Shown: positions 8,141-16,739, numbered from the stretch's first letter. The stretch is DNA of 64,000 nt from Candidatus Aquiluna sp. XM-24bin5 (GCA_003149555.1 QCWE01000001.1:1080546-1144545), one strand, 5' to 3'. The notes: generated by a model not told the origin, from the sequence alone. A program made the numbers and translations.

Positions 8141-8512
8141 ATGGCAGAGTACAAGTCAGTCAAAATTGAAAAGGGCCCTGGCGGCTGGGGTGGACCGCTA
8201 ACCATCAAGCCCACAGCAGACCGCCCATACATCTACTCGGTTACCGGTGGCGGAATTCACCCGCTGGCAGCGAAGATCGCTGAGCTTACCGGCGGCGAAG
8301 CATTTGACGGCTTCAACTCTTCTAAGCCCTTTGACCAGATTGCTGTTGCGGTGATCGACTGTGGTGGTACTGCCCGCATCGGCGTTTACCCGATGAAGAA
8401 GGTGCCAACCGTCGACATCCACGCAACCAGCCCCGCAGGCCCGCTTGCGATGTTTATCACCGAAGACCTGTTGGTCACCGGTGTGAAGCTGGACAACATA
8501 AACCCAGCCTAA
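8141..8512 (+). CDS. PTS glucitol-type EIIB as a stand-alone protein
   Basis: 123 aa soluble protein equivalent to the N-terminal domain of SrlE. It begins with VKIEKGPGGWGGPL and carries the phosphoryl-accepting cysteine in VAVIDCGGTARIG (Cys74), then YPMKKVPTVDIHATSPAGPL. It receives phosphate from EIIA (next gene) and passes it to the polyol during transport. AAGAGGTTCAAGGAG provides a good ribosome site before the ATG. The separate gene is unusual for the glucitol family. Confidence 0.85.
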   Translation: MAEYKSVKIEKGPGGWGGPLTIKPTADRPYIYSVTGGGIHPLAAKIAELTGGEAFDGFNSSKPFDQIAVAVIDCGGTARIGVYPMKKVPTVDIHATSPAGPLAMFITEDLLVTGVKLDNINPA

Positions 8513-8535
8513 AAACTTAGAAAGAAAACGAATCG

Positions 8536-8904
8536 ATGACAGTGCTTTACAAGAGCACAGTCACCGAGATGGGTGAGCTCGTCCCGACTTTTGTAGCCGA
8601 AGGCATGCTTGTCTTCTTTGGTGACGGCGCTCCAGAGGAACTCAAAACCTTCTGCATCATCCACAAAGTGGAGCATCAGGAGGGCCAGGTCAAGCCTGGC
8701 GACAAAGTAGCAATTGACGGCCACGAGTTCGAGGTCTTGGCCGTGGGATCTGTCGCAAATGACAATCTCTACAACCTCGGACACCTCAACTTGAAGGCGG
8801 ATGGCAACACCGTTGCCGATCTGCCGGGGGATGTTTGCATAGCCAAGGTTGATCTGCCTGAGATCAAAGTTGGCAGCAAGCTTGAAATAACTAGGAGCAA
8901 CTAA
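8536..8904 (+). CDS. srlB: PTS glucitol/sorbitol-type EIIA
   Basis: 122 aa, the normal length for SrlB/GutB. The phosphorylated histidine is His43 in TFCIIHKVEH, and the family motif AVGSVANDNLYNLGHLNLKADG follows. It carries phosphate from HPr to the EIIB of the preceding gene. The stop and the next ATG overlap (TAATG), linking it to the DXR-like oxidoreductase. Confidence 0.87.
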   Translation: MTVLYKSTVTEMGELVPTFVAEGMLVFFGDGAPEELKTFCIIHKVEHQEGQVKPGDKVAIDGHEFEVLAVGSVANDNLYNLGHLNLKADGNTVADLPGDVCIAKVDLPEIKVGSKLEITRSN

Positions 8905-10181
8905 TGCAGTACCGCCTGAAGCTAGCCGAGCTAGCCGAGAAGCAAGGCAGGCCTTTCAGAATCGCACTGGTGGGGGCCGGACAGATGGGTAGAGGCTTTG
9001 CCTCGCAGTCTCACAGGCTTGGCCTGCAGGTTGCTGTTGTGGCAGACATTGCTCCCGAGCGAATCACTCAGGCCTTTGTTGACTTGGGCCTTGGAGAGCC
9101 GGTCATCTCCTCAGATGCTACTGAGCTAAATGCTGCGATTGCTGCGGGCAAGCCAGCCGGAACTACGGATGCTTCGGTTGCGTCCAGCCTCGATGTGGAT
9201 GTCGTGGTTGAGGCAACTGGAGTTGCTGCCATTGGTGCCGACGTGATGTATCACGCGCTGAAGGCAAAGAAGCATGTTGCCACCTTGAACGTAGAAGCCG
9301 ATGTCACGGTTGGTCCCATGCTGCACAGGATTGCTAAGGAGAACGGTGTTCTCTACAGCGTCTGTAATGGCGATGAGCCAGCGGAGGCCAAGGAGCTGGT
9401 TGACTTCGCAAGGGATCTCTCCTTTGAGGTCGTGATGGCAGGCAAGGGTAAGAACAATCCGTTCGAGCCACACTCAAACCCCGACACAGTGGCGGAGCGC
9501 GCAGCCAAGAAGCACATGAACCCAAAGATGCTTGCTTCGTTTACCGACGGCTCAAAGACCATGATCGAGATGGCGGCGCTCGCAAACGCCACAGGCCTGA
9601 AGCTGACAAGGCGCGGCATGATTGGGCCCGAGTCTTCTCGCACGACCCTTCAGGACGTTTTCAAGCCCGCTTCTGAGGGCGGGGTCCTAGAGGAGACCGG
9701 GGTCGTTGACTACTGCACCGGCGATGTCGCTCCTGGAGTATTTGTTGTCATCAAGACCGACAGTCCATATGTTGCAGAGGAGATGAGTTACCTCTCAATG
9801 GGAGCCGGTCCATACTTTGCCCTATACCGCCCCTATCACCTCGCCTCCGTTGAGGCACCGATGACGGTGGCGAAAATGCTGGTTGATGGTTATGAGACCC
9901 TGACCTGCGACAGCTTCATGACCGAGGTCATTGCCTCTACCAAAAAAGAGCACAAAGCCGGAGAAAAGTTCGACGGCATTGGCGGCTATTCAGCAAGGGG
10001 AGTTGTTGATCGGGTCGAAGACGCAAGGAAAGAGAACCTCGTGCCAATTGGACTGCTGCAGAACGCAGTTGCGAAGCGCGATTTACCAATCGATCACCTC
10101 GTAACTTACGATGATGTTGAGCTTGACGAAGGCGCGACTATCTTCAAGCTGCGCAAAGAGCAAGAGGCCCTCGGAATCTAG
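8904..10181 (+). CDS. DXR-like (DRL/COG4091) NAD(P)-dependent oxidoreductase with SAF domain
   Basis: 425 aa. An N-terminal Rossmann fold (RIALVGAGQMGRGFASQ, residues 19-35) is followed by NVEADVTVGP (129-138), GDEPAEAKEL (156-165), AGKGKNNP (179-186) and DGSKTMIEMAALANATGL (215-232). A C-terminal SAF-like part spans about 330-420. These blocks match the DRL family as I remember it, a homoserine-dehydrogenase-like group in which the Brucella enzyme converts 1-deoxyxylulose 5-phosphate to 2-C-methylerythritol 4-phosphate. Located behind a polyol PTS and with an acetoin-type dehydrogenase, I infer it runs oxidatively, from methyltetrol phosphate to deoxyxylulose phosphate. Other polyol phosphates remain possible, and a biosynthetic role would apply if the genome lacks canonical dxr. 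Confidence 0.75.
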   Translation: MQYRLKLAELAEKQGRPFRIALVGAGQMGRGFASQSHRLGLQVAVVADIAPERITQAFVDLGLGEPVISSDATELNAAIAAGKPAGTTDASVASSLDVDVVVEATGVAAIGADVMYHALKAKKHVATLNVEADVTVGPMLHRIAKENGVLYSVCNGDEPAEAKELVDFARDLSFEVVMAGKGKNNPFEPHSNPDTVAERAAKKHMNPKMLASFTDGSKTMIEMAALANATGLKLTRRGMIGPESSRTTLQDVFKPASEGGVLEETGVVDYCTGDVAPGVFVVIKTDSPYVAEEMSYLSMGAGPYFALYRPYHLASVEAPMTVAKMLVDGYETLTCDSFMTEVIASTKKEHKAGEKFDGIGGYSARGVVDRVEDARKENLVPIGLLQNAVAKRDLPIDHLVTYDDVELDEGATIFKLRKEQEALGI

Positions 10182-10188
10182 GAGTCAA

Positions 10189-10446
10189 ATGGCAGACAAG
10201 CCAGAAATTTGCGGTTTCTGCCATTCTGACAAGGGCCGCGAGATTATCTACGTCGGCAAAATTGAGTACGGTTCTAGGTGTGTGACTTGCGGTGCCACTC
10301 AGCAGGCAACCCAGCGTGAGATGAAACAGTCGGTTCGTGAAACTACCCAGGTCGGATTTGAGAACTCTCCAATAGGTATTGTCTCCAGAATGCTCAAAGA
10401 TCCTTACAAGTTCTTCACGGGAAAGAGCCAAGACCCAAAGGACTAG
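10189..10446 (+). CDS. Small zinc-ribbon-like protein
   Basis: 85 aa, function not recognised. Two CxxC pairs (CGFC at residues 8-11 and CVTC at about 31-34) suggest one zinc ribbon, followed by a polar Gln-rich segment and a basic C-terminus. I chose the ATG at 10189, with TAGGAG just upstream; the longer in-frame ORF runs inside the preceding gene. It is 7 nt behind the DRL gene and probably the last gene of the PTS operon, but nothing shows a catalytic role. Confidence 0.65.
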   Translation: MADKPEICGFCHSDKGREIIYVGKIEYGSRCVTCGATQQATQREMKQSVRETTQVGFENSPIGIVSRMLKDPYKFFTGKSQDPKD

Positions 10447-10453
10447 CGACTAC

Positions 10454-10487
10454 TTGTTATTTTGTCTAGACCCCCTAGACTATTTCT
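10454..10487 (+). promoter_or_regulatory. Probable leaderless promoter with inverted repeat
   Basis: TTGTTA (10454-10459) and TAGACT (10476-10481) lie 16 nt apart, and the downstream ATG at 10488 is 7 nt past the -10, which would give a leaderless mRNA. GTCTAG (10464-10469) and CTAGAC (10475-10480) form an inverted repeat over the -10, a possible operator or a small terminator of the upstream operon. Confidence 0.35.
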
Positions 10488-11534
10488 ATGACAGAAATTC
10501 AGTTTGGACTGGACACCTTCGGCGACATTTCACTTGATGACTCTGGCAATCTCAAAAGTGCTGGCCAGGTAATCAGGGATGTAGTTGCGCAGGCAGTCCA
10601 TGCTGAACAGCTCGGTTTTGACAGTTTCAACATCGGCGAGCACCACCGGGACGACTACGCCATCAGCGCCCCAGACACAGTCTTGGCTGGCATTGCCACA
10701 GTCACCGATCGAATCAAGATTGGCACTGGAGTCACCGTTCTGTCTTCCGAAGACCCAGTAAGGGTCTACCAGCGCTTTGCAACGATCGATGCGCTCTCAA
10801 ACGGACGAGCTGAGATTACTGCGGGTCGAGGTTCGTTCACCGAGTCCTTTCCGCTGTTTGGATACGACCTCAGCGAGTATCACGTTCTATTTGAAGAAAA
10901 GCTGGAGCTTCTGGTTGAGCTGCTAAAGGAGAACGCCGTGACATGGCAGGGCACAAAGCGAGCCGGGCTTACCAATCAAGAGGTTTATCCCAAGACCGAG
11001 CGCGGCAGCATCCCATTGCGAGTCGGGGTTGGTGGATCACCAGAATCAGTGCTGAGAGCGGCAAGGCTTGGTATTCCTATGGCCCTTGCAATCATCGGAG
11101 GAGATCCCGCGCGCTTCGCACCTTTCGCGAATCTCTACAGAGAGTCCCTTGCCAAGCTCGGCAAGGAGCAGCTGCCAGTTTCGATCCACTCCCCAGGGCA
11201 CATTGCTGAGACAGACGAGCAGGCAATTGAAGAGCAGTGGCCACACTACGAAACTGCCTTTGGCCGTATTGGTCGGGAGCGAGGCTGGGGGCCAACTACC
11301 AAGATGCACTTCATTTCTGAGGTGAATGGCGGGTCTTTGTACGTCGGGTCGCCAGAGACCGTTGCAAGAAAAATTGCTTATGCGGTTAGCGCCTTGGGTG
11401 CCACGAGGTTTGACTTCAAGTACGCCAATGGACCTATGCCTCACAGCAAGCTAATGAAATCTCTAGAGCTCTATGGAACCCAGGTAATTCCGAGGGTTAG
11501 AGAGCTATTGGCCGAGGAAAAAGCAACCGTTTAG
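10488..11534 (+). CDS. LLM-class (luciferase-like) flavin-dependent oxidoreductase
   Basis: 348 aa TIM-barrel enzyme of the bacterial luciferase-like family. It begins IQFGLDTFGD and has HAEQLGFDSFNIGEHHRDDYAIS (around residues 38-60), GRAEITAGRGSFTESFPLFG, and a C-terminal LYVGSPETVARKIA. Such proteins use FMNH2 or F420H2; the cofactor and substrate cannot be assigned. It is a single transcription unit with no SD, consistent with a leaderless transcript. Confidence 0.8.
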   Translation: MTEIQFGLDTFGDISLDDSGNLKSAGQVIRDVVAQAVHAEQLGFDSFNIGEHHRDDYAISAPDTVLAGIATVTDRIKIGTGVTVLSSEDPVRVYQRFATIDALSNGRAEITAGRGSFTESFPLFGYDLSEYHVLFEEKLELLVELLKENAVTWQGTKRAGLTNQEVYPKTERGSIPLRVGVGGSPESVLRAARLGIPMALAIIGGDPARFAPFANLYRESLAKLGKEQLPVSIHSPGHIAETDEQAIEEQWPHYETAFGRIGRERGWGPTTKMHFISEVNGGSLYVGSPETVARKIAYAVSALGATRFDFKYANGPMPHSKLMKSLELYGTQVIPRVRELLAEEKATV

Positions 11535-11553
11535 AGCCGCTTATTCATGGCTT

Positions 11554-11574
11554 CGAATATTTCCGAAATGTTCG
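11554..11574. promoter_or_regulatory. Palindromic operator candidate upstream of the sugar ABC transporter
   Basis: Two 10-bp arms, CGAATATTTC (11554-11563) and GAAATGTTCG (11565-11574), are reverse complements apart from one mismatch, around a central C. The symmetry and position, about 105 nt before the solute-binding protein gene, resemble LacI-family sugar operators. No regulator gene is adjacent. The rest of this gap is AT-rich and holds the SD AGGAGG. Confidence 0.4.
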
Positions 11575-11679
11575 GGCTTGTTCTTTATTGTTCGTTTGTG
11601 ATTATTTTGTTATGAAATCAGCGACCTGACCCCTAATTGGGGGATTAGTCTTTTCCCAAGAGTCCAATTAGGAGGTTCA

Positions 11680-12975
11680 ATGCTGAACAAAATCGCGAAC
11701 CACGAAGTTGACCGTCGCCTTGTTTTGAAGGGTGCGGCAGCTGGTGGTCTCGGTATCGCTGGTGCCACCATGCTTGCAGGTTGCGCTAGTGGAACCGGCC
11801 CAATCTCGTTCGGTGCCCGCACCGTTGACGAGTCCCCAACAATCCAGCTTCAGGGTTTGGTTGATGCCTATGTAGCGAAGACCGGTAACGAGGTCACCTA
11901 CAACGCAACCGAGTCAAACGCCTTCCAGAACAACTTGTCGCAGTACCTCCAGGGAACCCCTGACGACTGCTTCCAGTGGATGGCTGGATACCGCATGCAG
12001 TTCTTCGCTGCACAAGACCTTCTCGTCGACATCTCAGATGTTTGGGACGAGATCGGTGACCAGTACAACGAGAGCTACAAGATTGCTTCAACCGGTCTAG
12101 ACGGCAAGCAGTATTTCGTTCCTCAGAGCTGGTACCCATGGGGTCTTCACTTCCGCAAGTCAATGATGGCTGAGATCGGAATGAACCCAGAAGACATCTA
12201 CAACTGGGATGACTTCATGTCAGCCCTTGGTGAGCTCCAGGCTCAGGGCCTTATTGGTCTCGCAGCTGCCGACAAGGGTGGCTGGGAAGCAATGGGTACC
12301 TTCGACATCCTCAACGCTCGTATCAACGGATACCAGTTCCACGTTGACCTTCTAGGTGGCCGTGAGAAGTGGACCGACGACAGGGTTAAGGAAGTCTTCC
12401 GCCACTGGGAGATGCTGCTTCCGTACCAGAACAGCAACGTTCTTGACCTCGAGTGGGATGGCGCCATGCAGCTTCTACTGCAGCGTCAGGCCGGGTTCTT
12501 CATGAACGGTTCATGGTTCGGTGGAAACTTCCTCGAGCAGAGCCAGGAAGACTACGACGACCTGATGATCGTTCCATTCCCTGAGATCAACCCAGACCAC
12601 GGACGCGACACAGTCGACGCTCCGATTGATGGCTTCTGTGTTGCAAAGAATGGTGCAAACAACGAGGGTGGTAAGGACCTAATCAAGTTCGCTGGTGACA
12701 TGGAGGGTGTACAGGCAATGCTTGACACCGGTATCCCAATGACCTCAGCCAACAACGGTCAGGACCGTTCGAGCTACGACGCCTTCCAGAACGCACAGCT
12801 TGCTGTGATGAACGAGGCTAAGTACATCACCCAGTTCCTAGACCGCGACACTCGCCCTGACTTCGCAGGCCCAGTAGTTGGCCCTGCGTTCCAGAGCTGG
12901 TTCAAGGACCCATCGAGCGTTGACTCGATCCTTGAGTCCCTACAGTCGCAGTGGGACGCTCTTCCTCCGCTGTAA
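11680..12975 (+). CDS. Sugar ABC transporter solute-binding lipoprotein
   Basis: 431 aa family 1 extracellular binding protein. The N-terminus has a twin-arginine-like stretch (DRRLVLKG) and a lipobox MLAGC, so it is probably exported by Tat and lipid-anchored. The mature part has the typical YLQGTPDDCFQWMAGYRMQF and an aromatic-rich sugar pocket (SWYPWGLHF, NGSWFGGNF). Permease genes follow at once. Codon choice is biased to a narrow set, as in the S-layer-like genes, suggesting high expression. The ligand is unknown; gluco-oligosaccharides are a guess from the family. Confidence 0.85.
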   Translation: MLNKIANHEVDRRLVLKGAAAGGLGIAGATMLAGCASGTGPISFGARTVDESPTIQLQGLVDAYVAKTGNEVTYNATESNAFQNNLSQYLQGTPDDCFQWMAGYRMQFFAAQDLLVDISDVWDEIGDQYNESYKIASTGLDGKQYFVPQSWYPWGLHFRKSMMAEIGMNPEDIYNWDDFMSALGELQAQGLIGLAAADKGGWEAMGTFDILNARINGYQFHVDLLGGREKWTDDRVKEVFRHWEMLLPYQNSNVLDLEWDGAMQLLLQRQAGFFMNGSWFGGNFLEQSQEDYDDLMIVPFPEINPDHGRDTVDAPIDGFCVAKNGANNEGGKDLIKFAGDMEGVQAMLDTGIPMTSANNGQDRSSYDAFQNAQLAVMNEAKYITQFLDRDTRPDFAGPVVGPAFQSWFKDPSSVDSILESLQSQWDALPPL

Positions 12976-12998
12976 GCAGAGGCTAAAAGCAACAGAGT

Positions 12999-13922
12999 AT
13001 GACAACAGAAACGGCGGCGCTGAGCAAATCACAAGTAGCTCGGCGTCGCCGTTTCTTTTCAAAGCAAGACAAGGTAACCCTCGGATTCTTTATCGGGATA
13101 CCGACTTTTCTTCACGTAGCGCTGGTCTGGTTTCCAGCGCTTGCCACAATCGGCCTCTCGTTCACCTACTGGACCGGCATCCGGATCGAAGACATCGTCT
13201 GGGCCGGAATGGCAAACTACGAGAACATATTTTTCAACACACCAATTTTCTGGGACGCCATTCGAGTTAATACGATCTGGCTCCTCTGGTTCTTCTTCAT
13301 AGCCACGCCACTGGGCGTGCTGCTCGCTTATCAAATTGACCGCGAGATACGTGGTCACAAGATTTACCAATCGGCCTACTTCTTGCCGGTTGTGCTCTCA
13401 CTGGCTGTTACAGGAATTATCTGGAACTTCTTGCTTCGTCCCGACGGCTTCGTAAACGGCCTGCTGGGGTTGCCGATATCAGAGGCAGTCTCCTTCTTTG
13501 GGGATGACCGCTACAACATCTGGGTAATCATGATCATGGCCTCATGGAGGCACATCGGCTACATCATGCTTCTCTACTTGGCTGGCCTAAAGGCAGTCGA
13601 TAGTGCCCTAAGAGAGGCCGCCACCATTGACGGTGCGACTGAGTGGCAGTCGTTTAGAAAAGTAGTTTTCCCTGCGATGAAGCCGGTAAACATCATCGTT
13701 ATCGTGATCACAATCATCGAGAGCCTCAGGGCCTTCGACATGGTCTATATCATCTACGGCTCTTCTGGAGGCCTCCCGATTTTGGGTGTGCTGGTGTTCA
13801 ACAACATCGCGGGTGAGGGAGCTTCTATGAAGGGCGCTGCCTACGCGGTGATTCTCTTCCTGCTCTCGATTGTGCCGATCATCACCTATCTGCAGCAGCA
13901 GTTTAAGGATGACGTCCGATGA
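12999..13922 (+). CDS. Sugar ABC transporter permease (MalF-like)
   Basis: 307 aa with six membrane segments behind a basic N-terminus. The cytoplasmic EAA loop is EAATIDGATEWQSFRKVVFP (residues 207-226), where the ATPase docks. The 3' end overlaps the partner permease by 4 bases (ATGA). No ATPase gene occurs in the cluster, so a shared MsiK/UgpC-type ATPase encoded elsewhere is expected. Confidence 0.87.
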   Translation: MTTETAALSKSQVARRRRFFSKQDKVTLGFFIGIPTFLHVALVWFPALATIGLSFTYWTGIRIEDIVWAGMANYENIFFNTPIFWDAIRVNTIWLLWFFFIATPLGVLLAYQIDREIRGHKIYQSAYFLPVVLSLAVTGIIWNFLLRPDGFVNGLLGLPISEAVSFFGDDRYNIWVIMIMASWRHIGYIMLLYLAGLKAVDSALREAATIDGATEWQSFRKVVFPAMKPVNIIVIVITIIESLRAFDMVYIIYGSSGGLPILGVLVFNNIAGEGASMKGAAYAVILFLLSIVPIITYLQQQFKDDVR

Positions 13923-14821
13923 CCACGACGATAAAGGTTCCAGAGGTTACAGGGCGCAAGAAGAAGCTTCACGCGCAGCAAATCAAAGACCGCATTATTT
14001 CCATCTTTATTGGAGTCTTTGCCGTTGTCTGGGTCTTCCCAATTGTCTGGACGCTCTGGTCTAGCCTCAGGCCCTACGCAGAGATCCGCGCTGGTGGAGT
14101 CTTCTCGCCACCTCAAGAGCTGGGCCTTTTCAACTATGGAGAAGCTGTAGACAGGATGAACCTGCCGCTGTATTTCGCAAATACAGCTTTGATCACCCTT
14201 CCTGCCGTATTCCTGATTCTGCTCTTTGGCTCTTTGATCGCCTTCGTAGTTACGAGGTACTCTTTCCGCTTCAACGTGGCGATGCTTTTGCTATTTACAG
14301 CGGGAAACATGCTTCCTCCCCAGCTTGTATTCATCCCGGTATTCAAGATGTATCTTGCACTGGGCGACCTGTTTGGAGACAGAAGGCTTTTGTATGACAA
14401 CCACTGGGGTGTGGTGCTGATCCACGTTGCCTTCCAGATGGGATTTGCCACCTTCGTCCTCTCCTCATATATGAAGACGATTCCGAAGGAGATTTCAGAG
14501 TCCGCGATGGTCGATGGTGCGAGCGTATTCACCCACTACTTCAGGGTCATGCTTCCACTTCTTAGGCCACCACTTGCAAGTCTCGGTGTTCTCATGATCA
14601 CCTGGATCTACAACGACTTCTTCTGGGCGCTGGTGCTCATGTCAAATGACAGCAAGAGGCCAATCACTTCTGCCCTTGGAAGACTCCAAGGCGAATTCGT
14701 GACCGACTATAACCTGCTCGCGGCCGGCGCGATGATTGCGGCGTTGCCGACCTTGATCGTGTTCTTTGTGCTTCGCAAGCAGTTCGTTGGTGGACTAACG
14801 CTGGGCTCAACTAAGGGCTAA
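13919..14821 (+). CDS. Sugar ABC transporter permease (MalG-like)
   Basis: 300 aa, six membrane segments. The EAA loop is ESAMVDGASVFTHYFRVMLP (around residues 192-211), and the C-terminus FVLRKQFVGGLTLGSTKG is typical of MalG-type permeases. It completes the transporter with the two preceding genes. Its stop is immediately followed by the convergent P450 gene. Confidence 0.87.
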   Translation: MTTTIKVPEVTGRKKKLHAQQIKDRIISIFIGVFAVVWVFPIVWTLWSSLRPYAEIRAGGVFSPPQELGLFNYGEAVDRMNLPLYFANTALITLPAVFLILLFGSLIAFVVTRYSFRFNVAMLLLFTAGNMLPPQLVFIPVFKMYLALGDLFGDRRLLYDNHWGVVLIHVAFQMGFATFVLSSYMKTIPKEISESAMVDGASVFTHYFRVMLPLLRPPLASLGVLMITWIYNDFFWALVLMSNDSKRPITSALGRLQGEFVTDYNLLAAGAMIAALPTLIVFFVLRKQFVGGLTLGSTKG

Positions 14822-16006
14822 CTAGGCCCGAACGCTTACGCTCTCGTAGCCTCGAAGAACAAATGTAGGCCTTCTGATTGGTTCTGCTGCGAGTTCCAGC
14901 TTCGGGAATCTCTCTAGCAGCATTGGAAGCGATGTAGTCATTTCCATGCGGGCAAGCGGGGCGCCAATACAGAAGTGAATGCCAGCACCAAAACCGATGT
15001 GTGGGTTTGGTGATCTTGAAAGGTCTAGCTCGTCAGGGTTCTCGAAAATGGCTTCGTCTCGGTTAGCACTTCCGAGAAGCGCGGCTATCTTCTTTCCCTT
15101 CGGCACCATCACCCCGCCGACCTCGGTGTCCTCTGTTGCCGTGCGCTCAAACAGGTGAAGCGGAGCATCAAATCTAAGGAACTCATCAACAGCAGTTGCC
15201 GCCATACCCCTTGGGTCTGCAATAAGGCTCTGCCATTGCGACTCTGTCTTTAGGGCAGCCACCATTCCGTTGCCAAAACCATTGACGCTCGCCTCGTGAC
15301 CTGCGTTCAATAGCAGAACGCAGGTCGCTATGAGTTCTCTCGCGCTGAGCTTTTCTCCCTGCTCTTCAACGAGGGCAAGCTCCGAGATCAGGTCGCTGCC
15401 GGGGTCCTTTTGTCTTTCGACCATTAGGCCATGGACGTACGCGGCAAACTCATCACTTGCCTGTCTCGCAGCGGCTTTCTCCTGCTCCGTAGGCGACGGC
15501 TCATACATCTTCACAATTGCTTGTGACCAGGGCCTGAGTAGGTGCTCATCGCTCTCTGGGAATCCGAGCAGCTCGGCTATGACCATTACGGGAAGCGGCT
15601 CTGCGAAGTCAGCAATTAGGTCGAAGGTCTCGTTATTTTGCACCTTGGCTTCGATGCGCTGCAACAGTCGCTGCGTGATCCTTTCGACGTCGGGCCTCAG
15701 CTCTTCAATGCGCTTCGGGTTGAAGGCTTTCATAACGAGGCTTCTTAGTCTGGTGTGTTTGGGTGGCTCGGAGTCCAGAATGGAATCTGCATGTAGGTAG
15801 TTGAAGGACTCCCAGGCATCCTCTGGCTCTTTCGGACTAAAGATTCGACCCAGCGTCCTCGTTCTTAAGACCTGGTTTGCATCTTTGTATTTTGCAGCTA
15901 GAAACAACTGGCTTTCGTCGTGCCAGATTGGCCCGCTGTGAGTTCTCAGCTCAGCAAGCTGAGGGTAGGGGTCTGCAACAAACTCGTGATCGGCGAAGCT
16001 AAACAT
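14822..16006 (-). CDS. Cytochrome P450
   Basis: 394 aa soluble bacterial P450. The heme-ligand cysteine is Cys346 in GFGAGIHFCIGAPLAR, the K-helix ExxR is EFLRFD and the I-helix is LLNAGHEASVNG. In the I-helix motif Ser replaces the usual Thr. Its start overlaps the upstream nitroreductase gene by 8 bases, so the two are co-expressed. The substrate is unknown. A dedicated ferredoxin gene is not visible nearby. Confidence 0.9.
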   Translation of the reverse strand: MFSFADHEFVADPYPQLAELRTHSGPIWHDESQLFLAAKYKDANQVLRTRTLGRIFSPKEPEDAWESFNYLHADSILDSEPPKHTRLRSLVMKAFNPKRIEELRPDVERITQRLLQRIEAKVQNNETFDLIADFAEPLPVMVIAELLGFPESDEHLLRPWSQAIVKMYEPSPTEQEKAAARQASDEFAAYVHGLMVERQKDPGSDLISELALVEEQGEKLSARELIATCVLLLNAGHEASVNGFGNGMVAALKTESQWQSLIADPRGMAATAVDEFLRFDAPLHLFERTATEDTEVGGVMVPKGKKIAALLGSANRDEAIFENPDELDLSRSPNPHIGFGAGIHFCIGAPLARMEMTTSLPMLLERFPKLELAAEPIRRPTFVLRGYESVSVRA

Positions 16007-16730
16007 CTTTGAGCTTGATGTCCTCGATCGGGAGCCTTTCGGCTTTGAAAGAGTTCACGCTGTGGTCTGATGGGTACCCAAGCGCGATGCCGCAGAGCAG
16101 CTTGTAGTTCTTTGGAATCTCAAACTGGGCCCTGATGGGATCTGACCAGAGTGCTACGGCACCCTGAGCGCAGGTTCCAAGTCCTCTTGCGTGAGCGCCA
16201 AGCATTAGGTTCTGCATAAAGAGTCCGGCATCTGACACCGAGTACTCTCCAAGCCCTTTGTGGGTGAAGATGAATAGTGCTACTGGAGCCCCGAAGAACT
16301 CATAGTTTCTTGCCCACTGGGCCTGTCTAGCCACATGGTCTTCACGCTTGATACCAAGTAGGCCGTAAAGTTCTGCCCCTACTCGCTGTTGCCTGGGAAC
16401 AAGTTCTTTGGGGTAGGGGCGAAAGACTCGGTAGTCGCTCTTTGGAAGACCGAAGCGGGTGAAAAATAGTTTGATTTTGCCCCAGGTGCCGCCTCTGAGG
16501 GCCTTGGCTGCCGCGTCCCACCTGGCAAGAAGATCCTTACTGATTTGGTCGCGCTTTTCACCTGTTGCAATGCCGACAAGGTAGGGGCGGGTGTTTGACC
16601 AGGAGGGGGCCGTCATTGCGTCCGTAAGGAGCTCGTCGATGAGCTCGGGTGAAACGGGTTTATCTAGGAAGTCTCTCGTGGTCCTGCGAGATGCGACAAA
16701 CTGAACCCAGTCGTCTCTGTTCACAGCCAC
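15999..16730 (-). CDS. Nitroreductase-family FMN oxidoreductase
   Basis: 243 aa. The N-terminus has the FMN-binding pattern FVASRRTTRDFLDKPVSPEL, then MTAPSWSNTRPYLVGIATG. The mid-region SVSDAGLFMQNLMLGAHARGLGT and the C-terminal GIALGYPSDHSVNSF are also standard for the family. It may reduce nitro, quinone or enone compounds with NAD(P)H. Coupling to the P450 suggests a shared small-molecule oxidation/reduction route; no substrate can be named. Confidence 0.82.
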   Translation of the reverse strand: MAVNRDDWVQFVASRRTTRDFLDKPVSPELIDELLTDAMTAPSWSNTRPYLVGIATGEKRDQISKDLLARWDAAAKALRGGTWGKIKLFFTRFGLPKSDYRVFRPYPKELVPRQQRVGAELYGLLGIKREDHVARQAQWARNYEFFGAPVALFIFTHKGLGEYSVSDAGLFMQNLMLGAHARGLGTCAQGAVALWSDPIRAQFEIPKNYKLLCGIALGYPSDHSVNSFKAERLPIEDIKLKDV

Positions 16731-16739
16731 AGAGGAAGA

